Origin: Sphagnum magellanicum | Taxonomy: Eukaryota > Streptophyta > Sphagnopsida > Sphagnales > Sphagnaceae | Assembly: GCA_021904315.1 (NCBI GenBank) | Contig: CM038922.1 | Span: forward strand, 7,663,347 to 7,727,346 | DNA length: 64,000 bases | Direction: 5' to 3' | In this document: one piece after another, positions 32,588 to 44,104 of the stretch | How the letters are laid out: each line of letters opens with the position of its first letter | Position numbering within the stretch: position 1 is the stretch's first letter | Program-made: the position numbers and the translations under genes | Notes under the pieces: model-generated | Seen by the model: the letters and a program-made list of their open reading frames with translations, nothing else | Told to the model about the DNA's origin: nothing | Database searches by the model: none

Positions 32588-34941
32588 ATGGGACATACCA
32601 GGCTCAGTGCTGTTGTAACCCTAGCTGTAGCTTGTTCCCTTCTGTATGTACTGTCTCTACTTCTGCATGCTTCAAAGCTCTGCTCAGGTAAGTGTGTCAT
32701 TGATGAAGATTGCTCCAATTTCTCAGCTTCATTTACAGCTTCTTCAGACATGCCAGCTGATTTGTATCAAGGGATTCTTCTGGCACCAACAACAAAACCA
32801 CTCAAGCAAGGAGCATTTGTTTCAAGACACACAAGAAAGCAGCTCAATAATCATCAGGCAGGAGTATCATCAATCAAAACTAAGAAGAACCATCTTCTTC
32901 CCATCACCACTCCCTTTCTCAACCCTAGAAAAACAAACTTGTCAAGGATAGTATTTGGAATTGCTGCATCAGCAAATCTGTGGAAGATACGAAGAGAGTA
33001 TGTGAGAAGTTGGTGGCATCCCCGCAAGAAGATGCGAGGATTCGTGTGGTTGGATGAGCCTGTGAAGAACATGAGTTGGGGCTCAGATGTCCCACCTTTC
33101 ATGATCTCAGAAAGCACCAAGGCCTTTGAATACAGCAACAGAATCGGTAACAGATCAGCCATCCGCCTTTCACGCATTGTGATTGAAAGTATCCGACTGA
33201 GGCTGCAGGATGTTGACTGGTTTGTTATGGGAGATGATGACACTGTTTTCTTCACAGAGAACTTGGTCCGAGTGCTGTCAAACTACGATCCCACTAAGAT
33301 GTACTACATTGGGAGCCAGTCAGAGAGCCATCCACAGAACACAGACTTCTCATACAATATGGCTTATGGTGGAGGAGGTTTTGCTATCAGCTATCCTTTG
33401 GCATTGGCATTGTCCAAGTTCCAAGACAGTTGCCTTCACAGGTATGGTTTCCTGTCTTCCCTTTCTCAGACTGTGATCATGGTGGCTCTTGTTTCTGTAC
33501 TCAAAATGACATGCAGCAAAACCTGTTTCATTTAGTCTTCTATTCTGGCAATAATAACCCTAATTGCAAAACTCAGGCTGGTAATAGTTTCTCTGTTCTC
33601 ATCAGCAGCATTCTCAAAAAGAGTGAGTTTTGCAAGACAAAATGCTTACGGTATGTGGCAATTTTGTGTGATTCAGATACCCACAGTTGTTTGGGAGTGA
33701 TGACCGTATGCATGCCTGCATTACAGAGCTTGGTGTCCCAATTCTAAAGAATCCTGGATTTCATCAGGTATCCCCATCTTTTGAACATCATCATCATCCT
33801 CCCAACCTCTCTAGATCCACCATTGATAACTCTTGTGAGACCCTGGAGAAAGTCTTATTGATAAGTAGTAGATCTCCACCCCCTGATTTTTGTGACTTTT
33901 CTATGAAGAAAGAAAAGCAGGGTTAGAAGACAAAACTCTCAATTGATTCCTGTCACGTTTGCCTTCCCATGAGCCTGATTTGAGGAGCTGTAAAAAGGTT
34001 GATTTCATGCTCTACTATTACAGCTACCTTGCAACATGTGCATCTATCTATAGAAGAAATTGTACAAGACTTACAGGTTTTAAGGTGTGGGATAATTGCA
34101 GTTTGATGTTTATGGAGATGCTTTTGGGCTACTGGCAGTTCATCCTTTAGTGCCATTATTATCGATACATCACTTGGACATCATTAAACCTATTTTTCAC
34201 AACATGACACGGGTGCAAGCAGTGCGGCACTTACTGAAAGCGGCGTCAGTCGATCAAGCAGCAATGCTGCAACAGACAATATGCTATGGACAGCGACAGA
34301 GATGGTCATTTTCCATCTCACTCGGCTATGCTGTACAAGTGTACCAAGGATTCATCTCTCCATGGGAGCTTCAACGAGTCCCGAGGACATTCCTGTCATG
34401 GCATGGCAACAAAGCAAGGTCACATTTCCCATTCAATATCCAGGAAATCTCTGTTGATAGTTGCAAACAACCAACAATCTTCTACATGAGCTCAGTTCAT
34501 CAGCTACAACACAAAACCACAGCAAGAGGTGGTGGCTCTATAGAAACAGTGTACAAAAAGGAGGATCAACCAGAACGGAACATGACAGGATGTGACACTG
34601 TTCTGAGCAGCGTGCAAGTAATCCACATCAGAAAGAAGCCAACTCTTGAAACCCTCTCCCAGGTACATAAAAACCAAGCCCCCTGCAGCATCAAGTTCTT
34701 TTCCTCTTAACTGTGATTTGCTCAATAATGATTTTGCTGTCCATCAATCACCCCTGTTAAGCATAGAAGACAGAAATGCTGTGTGGTGGCCCTTGATCAT
34801 CAGCAATTAACATGGACATTGATCTTGTGGTGTGATGTGGTCTTACAGAGGCTGTGTTGTAAAGTCCAACACTGGAGAAGCAGGAGCATCGACATTGATG
34901 TGCAACCATGTGGAGATGGCGAGCTTGCCATTGATAGCTAG
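32588..34941 (+). CDS. DUF604/GT31 beta-1,3-glycosyltransferase-like Golgi protein, 4 exons
   Basis: Plant DUF604 family, related to fringe-type CAZy GT31 enzymes; a type II membrane protein expected in the Golgi, where it would transfer a sugar from a nucleotide-sugar donor. Exons 32588-33441, 33677-33767, 34102-34662 and 34849-34941 join in phase to 532 aa. Residues about 7-28 form the membrane anchor (LSAVVTLAVACSLLYVLSLL). Landmarks: LSRIVFGIAASANLWKIR, YVRSWWHP, the metal-binding DxD motif in WFVMGDDDTVFF, YYIGSQSESH, MAYGGGGFAISYPL, then across introns GSDDRMHACITELGVP, FDVYGDAFGLLAVHP, and a Cys-containing tail (RLCCKV). All catalytic landmarks are present, so it is probably functional. 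Acceptor sugar and pathway are unknown. Confidence 0.92.
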
Positions 34942-35990
34942 TATGTATGTATGTTGCAACAAGATCCTTGTTGCAAAACCATTCTTTGTTTACACTAATA
35001 ACCCTTGATTTCAGAGTTTGCAGTCAAATTTGACTTGCTTTGTATCTCCCTCAAACTTTTCAAGAAAAGGAGGATGAGGACGAGGACAAGGCCTTATGGA
35101 CACACATACAGGAGTGAGTAGTAGCAGAAAAAATTGCATGTTATGATTGTGGTGATTAGCAATGTGAGGAATCACATAACAAGGTGCATTCCACAAGAGG
35201 GGTAGGGTATGAAACAAAATCTCTTGGAAATATAAACCAGTTCTTGAGATCAATCATCAGTTTTGTTGTGCCAAGAATTGTGGCCTGCATGTCCTCCCTT
35301 CCTGCTTTGTATGCAGAGATGATGAACATTTGTAGCTACTTGCTCACATCTGATGCAGTGGTTTTCTCTTAGTGTAGACACACTTACCTCCTATGCAGAT
35401 CTTCATCTTCACGGGGAGCTGAACTTCCTTCTTCCTCCCATGACCTAACATGTCCAGAGATTCTTCTGCAGCAATTCTCTTGATAAGCTCCTTTTCCCCC
35501 CCTGTGCCTCAGAAAACTTCTTTCCTGAAACTGGAATGTTGTGCAACTCTTCAGATTACTACAAAGTGCATGAATGAGAAAAGGAACAAAGAAAGAAGAT
35601 GCTGAAACTACATGAATTAGTGCACTTGGAAATGCAGTTTCGTGATGGTCTGACACTGGAATGGTGTGTCAAACTCTGAAGATTGTGACAAAAGTGTGCA
35701 AGCGAAGGAACAAAGACAACATCACCATTCTCAGAAAAGTTCATGTCTGAAACTAGAATTTTGTGCAAGTGTTCAGGTTGCCATAAAGTGGTGCACAAGG
35801 AAGAAACAAAAAGATGTCGACAGATGTTCCATGAAGAAGTGTGATGCAAATGCAGTTTCTAATGTGCTTTTGGAATCTGCACACATCCATACATAGCTGC
35901 CGACAATCACTCCATCGTAGATCAGATCAATACGGTTTTCCTTTACTTGTTGCAACAACACTTAATTGAATTGGTGGTGATTGTACAATT
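34942..35990. other. Intergenic sequence with loosely repeated segments, no gene seen
   Basis: After the presumed 3' UTR. About 35520-35860 holds loosely repeated stretches (words such as 'ctgaaactNgaatNttgtgcaa' and 'ggaacaaagaNa' recur at intervals near 120-130 bp). Open frames here, including antisense ones, follow the repeats and show no domain. Confidence 0.4.
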
Positions 35991-36004
35991 CTACTAGATG
36001 CCTA

Positions 36005-36500
36005 AGAAGAAGAAGAAGAAGAAGAACATGAAGAAATTGCACGTCAATTGTTGCACAATTCTACAATTCAGAGTGTAGTTGGAGATTATGATTCAAACAA
36101 ACTCTTCTTTGCAACAAACAGAGTTGAAGTCTCAAAGGACATCAGAAAGTTTGCAATTCTCATTTCATTAGCCTTTGTTGCTTCAACCTTAAACCCCCCA
36201 AACCCCAAAGTCGTGCAGTTCAACTCTTAAGACGACGAAGAAGAACCCGAAGAAATTGTTGTGAGTGTCAATTGCTGCAATTCTGAAATTCAGACAGTGT
36301 TTGGTAGTTTGTTATTGAAACACTCCCGTTTGTAACAAACAAACAATCTAAAAGTATCAAAGAATCTCAGAAGTTTTCAATTAGGGTTTGGAGATCCAAG
36401 CCCTAATTTCCTGGAGTTCAGCTCTCTGAAGACGACGACGACGACGAGGAAGAAGACAAAGGACTCGTTTTGAGCGTGAATTCTTGTAGTCTTTTGAAGT
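36005..36500 (+). repeat. Three-copy degenerate tandem repeat, about 205-220 bp, before the PDF-motif gene
   Basis: Each unit begins with an AAG/GAC-rich block (agaagaagaagaagaagaac; aagacgacgaagaagaaccc; aagacgacgacgacgacgag). It then has 'gaagaaattgNNNNNNtcaattg', 'ctNaNaattcagaNtgt' and a 'tcaaagNaNNtcagaagtttNcaatt' segment. Units start near 36007, 36229 and 36433. Copies are clearly related but many bases apart. The array lies 250-740 bp upstream of the ATG at 36748 and is probably in the promoter or leader. Confidence 0.65.
36379..36408 (+). repeat. Hairpin containing a telo-box-like sequence
   Basis: aattagggtttgg (36379-36391) pairs with ccaagccctaatt (36396-36408) across a 4-nt loop, with one G-T pair in the stem. 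It lies in the second unit of the tandem repeat. Confidence 0.7.
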
Positions 36501-36747
36501 ATTTCAGTGGGTGATTATTGAAGCGTGATTCGAAGAACTAAGACGAGAAGGAACAAGAAAAAAGAGCAGGGAAGAGGAGGAGGAGGAGGAGGAGGGGCAC
36601 CTGCTGTCGCTGTTTGTTTGATTGTTAACGTTGTTGTTGTTGCTGTTGATGTTTTTCTTAGTGGACATTTTTCTCTTGAGCAGTGAGGGGAGATGCAAAG
36701 TTTTCGGTGTAAAGAGAAGTTCATCATTTGCACAGCAATAGAGGAAG

Positions 36748-38493
36748 ATGCGGGGACGGAGGGCAGCAAGGAAGATGCTACGACTTGCCTATGCCCCACC
36801 ACCTGTGCACCATGGAGTTCTTACGCAGTTTGCACCTCTGCTTGCAGCTCTTTTCCCAGCTCGATGGTTCCAGACCACGGCAGCAGCGGCAAGAGGGCGT
36901 GGTCGTGGTAAGCTCTCTCTCTCTCTCGATTGGCAACAGATTGGCTTGTTTTTTTCATTGCCTCTTCCTCTGTTGATCAGTGGTGCCATTGAACCCTGCA
37001 TCACTCCAATACAAAGGGTTCATTTGAAGAGAGGCTTCCGTGCTGCACTTCTTCAAGAACAGGGCTTGTCCCTCCTCTCCAATAATTTTGAAATGGAATT
37101 GAATGGTTTCTGATGACTCCTGAATTGGATTTTGTGATCCCTTCAATCTGTTTCTCACAAAACTGTGTTCTGGAGGATGGAGTATCTTCAGAAGGCTAGT
37201 TGTAGGTTTGATGAATCCTCAAACATGAAGCTTTGAACCCAAAGAATTAGGGTTTCAATGTGATGGGATGTCATCTGTCATCTAATGTTGGTTCTTTCGT
37301 TGCTTGATCAGTGCACTCAAAGAAATCTGGGATTACAAAGGGAGTTGAGCAAGGCAACATCAAAGCACAGTACCAGGTATACATCAATCCCTTACATTTT
37401 CCTGTCACATTTGTTTCGCCAGAGTCACACACACTTTACTCAGTATCTTTGTTGTCTTTGTTCATTCATTTTCCAACTGAAAATGGTGCCTCTACTACTT
37501 CTGGACCCATTTGGAGCCACATCCTGCTCTTGGAATTTTGTCACTTCAGTTGATCTGCGAGGTGCATGTATCAGGGGATGTTTTGTGCCTGAAAACTGCA
37601 TGTGTATCAGGGGAATATTTTGTGACTGAAAACTGCTGCAACATCCTGGTCTGTGATATCACTGTCTGCCAGATTGCTTTTGTTTCCTTCTTGTGAATGT
37701 AGAACACTACCAAAACTTGACAGACAACAAAAGATAGTTGTCTCTTCTTACCCTTTCAAACCTGTTACAGTGTTTGATTTCCCTTGTTCATGTTCTATAG
37801 TATGATGTGTTTTTTCTTTGGATTTTCCAAGATTACAGGGTGGTCCAGCAAATGTGAAGTTGCATTATGATCCAGACAGTGTTGATGGTAAGCATCTTGG
37901 CCTGAATTTCACTGCAAGCTTTAGCTGTGCTGGCAGAATTTTGTGTCATTACTTTCACAGCATTCTATCCATTGCCTGCACATGCTTGAGCTTGTAACTT
38001 TGAAGGGATTTTTCAATGGGCATTGGGATATGAATGCATGCAATCGATTGCAGTATGACATAATTGTGACACACAGAATGGAAGTGCCCTGTGCATGTGT
38101 ATTCTTTTCACCAGTTTTTGCAGTTTGTGACAGGCCACAAATGGAGGATTGTAGAGAAACTTTGGCAAGAGTTTTTCTCAGACCCTTCACAGTGGTGGGA
38201 TCACAGGTTGGAGAAGGTAAGAAAAACAACCACTGTCATGTTCTTTTGTGGATTCAAGACATCAATATGCATGGTCCTTCGTGTCTGTTTTGATAGCATA
38301 TGTGTGCGTCTGCACAGGATCCTGTGAGGAATCTGGGGTTGACCAGCTTGGTTTTGATTTACGTTTGCAGGCCAATGCAAAATATCCTGACTTTAAACAC
38401 AAGAAGAAACAGGCAGCACTCTGGCTCAGTAGCTTATGGAATCCTCCATGGGTAGGACCTGAACTGGCTGCGATGGCACCAGGGACTGTACAA
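36748..38493 (+). CDS. OSB-like protein with PDF motif, multi-exon, model partly unresolved
   Basis: Resembles plant OSB proteins, organellar single-stranded-DNA-binding proteins defined by the C-terminal PDF motif. Exon 1 (36748-36907) starts MRGRRAARKMLRLAYAPPP, Arg/Ala-rich without acid residues, fitting a mitochondrial or plastid presequence. 37312-37376 and 37839-37887 follow in phase. 38124-38216 encodes LWQEFFSDPSQWWDHRLEK, and 38371-38493 encodes ANAKYPDFKHKKKQAALWL and NPPWVGPELAAM, together the PDF motif (WWDxR...YPDFKHK...ALW). No OB-fold could be recognised in what is visible. The join 37887 to 38124 is out of phase (phase 1 to phase 0), so a small exon is missed or the gene carries a frame error. 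The last exon may end at 38493 (donor gtgagc) or run on into the PPR sequence in the same frame. Confidence 0.6.
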
Positions 38494-40325
38494 GTGAGCA
38501 TCTTCTCATGGAATACGAGGCTTATAAGGTCTGTTGAGGCTGGGGACTATGAGAAGACATTGAAGCTTTTTCAACAAATGCAACAAGAGGGCATGATTCC
38601 AAACAGATTCACTTTTGTTCCTGTGCTCAACGCATGTACTAGTTTACAAGCGCTTGAAGAAGGCAGACGTGTCCATGTACAGATCATGCAAAGTTGCTGT
38701 GAATCTGATGTCTATGTGGGAACCAGCCTTGTTGACATGTATACCAAATGTGGAAGTATAGAGGATGCACAGAGAGTGTTTTACAGGATGCCCACACGTG
38801 ATGCGGCTGCTTGGAGTGCCATGATTCTGGCACATGTGAAATGTGGACAAGGCCAGAAGGCTTTGGATCTCTATCAACAAATGCAAAAGGAAGGGGTGAA
38901 GTCAGACCCTATAACATTTGTGGGGGTGCTAAATGCTTGTGCTAGTTTACAAGCACTGGAAGAGGGTAGACATGTTCATGGACAAATGATTAGAAGTGGC
39001 TGTGAGTTGAATGTCTTTGTGGGTAATAGTCTCATTGATATGTATACCAAATGTGGGTGCATAGAAGACGCAAGGAGAGTTTTTGACAGGATGCCCACAC
39101 GTGATGTGGTTGTTTGGAATGCCATGATTCTGGGACATGTAAAATGTGGACAAGGGCAGAAGGCAATGGATCTCTTTCAACAAATGCAAGAGGAAGGGTT
39201 GCAGCCAAGCTCTGTCACCTTTGTGGGCATGCTGAATGCCTGTGCTAGTGTAGCAGCAATTGAAGAGGGCAGGAGTGTTCATGAACAGATCATTCAAAGT
39301 GGTTGCGACCTTGATGTGTTTATTGGTAGTAGCCTCATTAACATGTATGCCAACTGTGGGAGCATAGTGGATGCACAGCGAGTGTTCAACGAGATGCCTG
39401 CACACAATCTCATCTCTATGAATTCTATGCTCAGAGGATATGCCATGCATGGGGAAGGTGAAGAGGCTCTTGGACATTTTGAGTGGATGTGTCAAGAGGG
39501 TGCAGAGATGAATACAGTCACTTTTGTTTCTCTTCTTGCTGCTTGTAGCCATGCTGACCTAATGGATGAAGGCCTGCACTACTTTGGGTGCATGGGTCTA
39601 GTTTATGGAATTTCTGCAACAGTGGACCACTATGCATGCCTTGTGGATCTTTTTGGCCGTGCTGGCTGTCTGCATCAGGCAGAGGAATTGATAGAAGTGA
39701 TGTCATGTGCACCAGATATTTCTACACCCAAGGCTTTGCTTAGTGCTTGCAGAGTTCATGGTAATGTGGAGATGGAAGAGCAAATTGCAAAATGAGTTTT
39801 TGAGTTGGACCCTGGAAATACTGCAAGCTATGTGCTGCTATCAAACATCTATGCTGCTGCTGGCAAGTGGGATCTCAGACCCAATGTTCAACAACAGAGG
39901 TTAGAAAGAGGTGTGAACAAACTGCCAGGATAATCAAGTGGATAAAGAGGTGCATACATTTTGGGTTGAGATATAATCTATTTCAATCATCAGAGGTAGA
40001 CTGAGGACATTCTAAAAGATTGAATTCTGTGGATAGATGAGGAACATTGGATTTGTACCCAACTACCAGGCCTGTGCTACATGAGGTGGAGGAGGAAGAA
40101 AATGCTTTTCCTTCCTCATGCACCACAATGAGGAGCTGGCAATTCATTTTTGATTCATCAGCATGCCTCTTACTCTGCTCCACATTTTCAAGAAACTGCA
40201 GGTATGCAGTAGAGAGTCCCACAATTGCTATCAAGTCCATTGCAAGGAAACAATCATGGTTAGGGATGCCAAACATTTTTGTCTCTTCAGGCACAGTCTT
40301 TGTTCTTTGCAGGGATTGCCGGTAA
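38494..40325 (+). pseudogene. PPR protein, PLS/DYW class, decayed C-terminus
   Basis: Pentatricopeptide repeat protein of the organellar RNA-editing class. From about 38500 to 39792 the frame is open and carries about four PLS-type blocks of about 100 residues (e.g. VYVGTSLVDMYTKCGSIEDA, MPTRDVVVWNAMILGHVKCG). At 39793 a TGA replaces the codon after QIAK, usually Arg (CGA to TGA likely). E-domain sequence continues past it (FELDPGNTASYVLLSNIYAA), then frameshifts. DKEVHTFWVE (about 39945), VLHEVEEEE (about 40078), NEELAI (about 40127), ETIMVRDAKHF (about 40250) and a final CRDCR before TGA 40323-40325 are the remains of E2 and DYW domains. The deaminase CxxC is lost and the DYW ending is DCR, so the editing domain is dead. 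A truncated product of the intact repeats could still be made, starting either at M38473 or from the upstream PDF-motif gene. Confidence 0.85.
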
Positions 40326-40399
40326 TGACAGTTGTCTCTGTTTTGGATTGGGTCCATTTGCTCACAGCAGGTACCAGCTTTCACTATGTAGCAATACTT

Positions 40400-41920
40400 G
40401 AAATTTAAAGGGTGTGATTAGAAGATCCCATCTTATGTACAATACTGAACTTTCACATATGTAGTGGGTAAATCCAAATGCTTGAGGTTTCAGTTGTTCA
40501 GATTTAAGTGATTGAAGTAAGTGACCAGCCAGTGATTAGATGTACATCTGTTTTGCTATCCCAAGATGTGGAGCAGATAATCTGTTGAATCATAGAATCA
40601 AAGTGGGCAATGATGAGCCATGTCCAGCAATGAACAAGCAAAGGGCATCATGAATTTTAGAATGGATTGCCACTCCTCCATGTCATCATATGCCACCATT
40701 AGAGCCTGCCTTTGAAACAATATAGCACCTTGCATGGTCATGAGATGACCTTTTGGAAGTCACCTTATAAAGAGATGGTAATTCTCTTGGGAAACAGGAT
40801 TCATTGACTGAGACCTGTCGGAAAAGTTATCTTTACCCTCGTCCCCCTCTTGATCCTAGTACGAGTTTTGTTTGCACAATTTCCTTTCCATCCAATTAAA
40901 TATCACCAGCTTGTCTGCCATTTTCTCCAATTACAAAATATGCTAGCATGACCAGAGTGAACCAGCAGCCACTAGCGGACCATCCATTGCAAGTCAATTA
41001 TAACTCAGTCATGGATGAATCCCAACTGAGTTCATATTGGGTTTCACCTTTTTTAAACTATCCTTCACTACAAGACAGTTGTTATTGCATGATTACCCAA
41101 GTATACAAACCAAATCTAACCTCAGTGAAGTTTGGATTCATGGGGTAAACCTCAATAAAGGAATAATGTAAAGGTTCAAATTTTGCAGTCTATAGTGAAC
41201 TTGTTTTTTTTATGTTATCTGTCACATAAATTTGATTCCATTAAAAAAATTAGTTGCTGCAGATATTCAATCCATTTTCTTTCATGAATCAAACAAAATG
41301 AAATATTTTAAGGCATTTTTTGTATTTACATCCAAATGTATTCTAGATTGGTGTGAGGTGTTTTTGCTACATGCTACAAGCCTAGGTTGCCTTTGTTTTG
41401 TTTGAAGTGGCAAATGTAGATTGTCAATTTGGACATGTTTATACCTAGATGGAATTATCACTTTTGTAACTTGGTTATATATCTTTTCTTATTATCTTCT
41501 CAATGATTGAAAGTGGATCTTGGATCCTTGTAATGGATTCTAGTTGAGAGGATAATATCTGGAGAAAAAACATCAAGTTTGGATAGCTATAAAGGGGATG
41601 CATATGTGAGCCAATTGGACAATGCACAATCCACTAAAAACTAATCAAGTTCAATAATTCTGATGTTAGCCTATTAAATCAACCAGGTTACTCATTATAC
41701 ATCTCTCCTATTCACCTCTCCTATTAATTAGATGAGGTCCTCCCGAGTTCCATTTTATTTTATTTTGCAACGAGCCAATTTGATTGACCTATCACTCAAA
41801 TAAAAAGAAACTATGGAGGCTCCCCAAAATACCAGGTTCTATTTTGAAGTATAGAGTTCCTCCCCTTTGGCCCCACCTATACAGGTGAAAGGAGGACAAC
41901 ATTTGCCAAAGCATATGGGA
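40400..41920. other. Intergenic sequence, no gene seen
   Basis: Mixed to AT-rich sequence without recognisable coding content, structural RNA or strong repeats. Confidence 0.4.
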
Positions 41921-41925
41921 TAAAA

Positions 41926-42125
41926 GTGACATGCTATGGAGAACATGTTGGGGAACACATTGGGAACTTGGGAAACATATTGGGAACCCATTGGGAATTT
42001 AAAGGGAACATAATGGGAACACATTGGAACCAGGGGAAAATGAAAAAAAATCCTTCCCCACCCTCAAAAAAACTTAAAAGGAAACAACACAAGGCACCTG
42101 AGCGCATGCTTAGGCCTTCCCATTG
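41926..42125 (+). repeat. Dispersed element with GGGAACACATTGGGAAC iterons, copy C
   Basis: The best iteron copy: 'ggagaacatgttggggaaca', 'cattgggaacttgggaaaca', 'tattgggaacccattgggaa' and 'gggaacataatgggaacaca' in succession. Then come an A-run, 'ccttccccaccctcaaaaaa' and 'cacctgagcgcatgctta'. Same order as the copies at 25.8 and 29.5 kb. Confidence 0.75.
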
Positions 42126-42129
42126 GTTG

Positions 42130-42855
42130 CATGAAATTTCTCTTCCAAAAAGAATTCATCACCATTTTCGCCCTGGACTAATACCCTCTACAAATAACAC
42201 CCTACCTATTTAGTCATCAAAACCCTGCAAAACTTTATTTATAAACACACCGCTGATTTGGAAAACGTACAAAGTTATTAGAAAAAAAAGGAAGAATTTA
42301 AAGGATGCCAAGTTAGCACAAACTAGATGTCAAAATTTCTCCATTTAAACAACCGACCACTTGTGATAAGTCAATTGTGGCAATGGGGTGTGTGTCCTAA
42401 AAGGGTGGAAGTCAAAAAACAATTAAGCCAACCATTACCACCCAACTTAAGATGGAAGATTTTTGCATTTTTGCAACGTAATTGAATTTTATTATGAAAA
42501 AAAATAACCAGTAGAAAAAAAAGAGGGGTTTTCTAGTCCTTTGAAGCTCCAAATGGCATCAACACGATCATGTAAAAACATATCAGCATGTTTGTGTAGA
42601 CATCCAAATACGTCAAGTGTTAGAAGGAAGAATTGATCAGTGGAGTGTCAATCATAATAACTCTTTTCTTTGGCTTGAGCTACATCAAAAGGAACAAATC
42701 CTTAAGTTATGCAAGATTAGGGAAATAAATCCACATGCATTACATTGGCTATGACAACATCAACTAGGGTGTGAATTCCATTTTTGATGAACACAATTTT
42801 GATTCATTGATGAAAAGAATTGAACATGGGTAAGGGAAGTGCATGTAGTTGTTTT
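42130..42855. other. AT-rich sequence, no gene seen
   Basis: No recognisable feature. It may belong to the retroelement relic that follows. Confidence 0.35.
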
Positions 42856-43640
42856 TGTCACATGTGAACGCCAACATTTCATGCAACAGTGACAAAAATG
42901 TCGCAAACTACATCATGGGTCCTTGGGCACTCATTGACATGGGTGCAACATAATAAATGGATACCCATAAGGTCAATGATATGTGTGCACACACATTAGG
43001 GGAGGCTTGCAATTGAAGGATGTGGTAGTCCAAGCCTTATTTGAAGTGTTGTGGAAAAAATTGGGGAAAATAATCAAAAGGTTATAAAAATTGGTCAAAC
43101 TATAAGCCAAATGTTTTCCCCAAGGCTAGAACATGATAAAATTCAAACACAATGGGCCTCACATATCCTATCAGAAAACATGTTAAAGAGGGTATGCTCC
43201 AAGATGGAATCTTGAAGTTGAACCATTTATTTCCCAATGAGTTGTTCAAAAAAAGGATCACATGCACGTGCTAAGGGCAGTAGAAGATCGCATGTTGTCT
43301 TCACATGTTACTAAAAAATGAAGGTGTTATTATCAACTCATGTTAAGGCTTCAAGAAAGAAAAGATGTACGTTGACCATAAGCCTAATGCCTATGATTGA
43401 AATTACAAAGGCCTAGCTCTTCAAATGGGCTACCAATTCAATGGTGGTCATTAATATGAACCTAATGCCATGAAAAACTATTGGGAGAAAGGCCTATTTG
43501 TGGGCTAAAAGTACTTTTGGGCTATCAAAAGACCTTAGACACATGAAACATCCAAACATTTGATGGAGGGAGGAATAAAAGGAAACAAAAAAATCTATGA
43601 AAGTGGAAGAAAGAGGTGTGCAACATTAAATGAAAGCACA
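42856..43640 (+). mobile_element. Retroelement relic with aspartic-protease motif
   Basis: At 42927-42950 the plus strand reads ALIDMGAT, matching the retropepsin active-site signature ALIDSGAT/ALIDTGAT except for Met in the Ser/Thr position. It is preceded in frame by SCNSDKNVANYIMGPW. One base is missing after it (ALIDxGATHN is expected), and further downstream MDTHKVNDMCAHTLGEACN is readable, followed by stops. The rest to about 43.64 kb is not recognisable. This is a small retrotransposon fossil; the lineage is uncertain. Confidence 0.5.
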
Positions 43641-43644
43641 CTAA

Positions 43645-44100
43645 GGTGGCGTATTTTTTGACATATATGGAATCCATATTAAAATAAAAGTTCATTTTAC
43701 ATTGGAGTAAAATATATTATCTTGCACAAGTTGTATGGCAAGGCTAAACAATTTTTTTTTACTTTTACTCTTTATCAAAAAATGGAAAAACTAAAAACTT
43801 TATGCATAATTTATAAACAAACATGTATTCAAATTACATGAAAAATTCAAGAAAATCAAAATAAATAAATAAAAGTGTTTCATTTTTCATTTCCAAATGA
43901 AAAATAAATAACACATAAGGTCTCAACCCCTTTGAAATCAAATTCTTCCTCCTTGTTATATACAAGTTAATCCAAAACTTAAATAATTTAAATAGACCAT
44001 TTAAATAGTCACTAATCAATAATAACACTAATAGTTTCGAAATTCAAAAATTAACAACCTGCTTTAAAATTATCTATTTTGCAAACTACTAGTTCTACCA
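43645..44100. other. AT-rich sequence, no gene seen
   Basis: No recognisable feature between the protease relic and the LTR-like repeat. Confidence 0.4.
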
Positions 44101-44104
44101 ATTA

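Noticed and set aside
36515..36802. Minus-strand ORF with poly-Pro and poly-Thr
   Set aside because: Arises from GAG and GTT trinucleotide runs in the leader of the PDF-motif gene; no domain.
39793..39795. Rescue of the PPR stop codon by organellar-type RNA editing
   Set aside because: U-to-C editing of this kind acts on organelle transcripts. This is a nuclear sequence, and further frameshifts downstream would remain.
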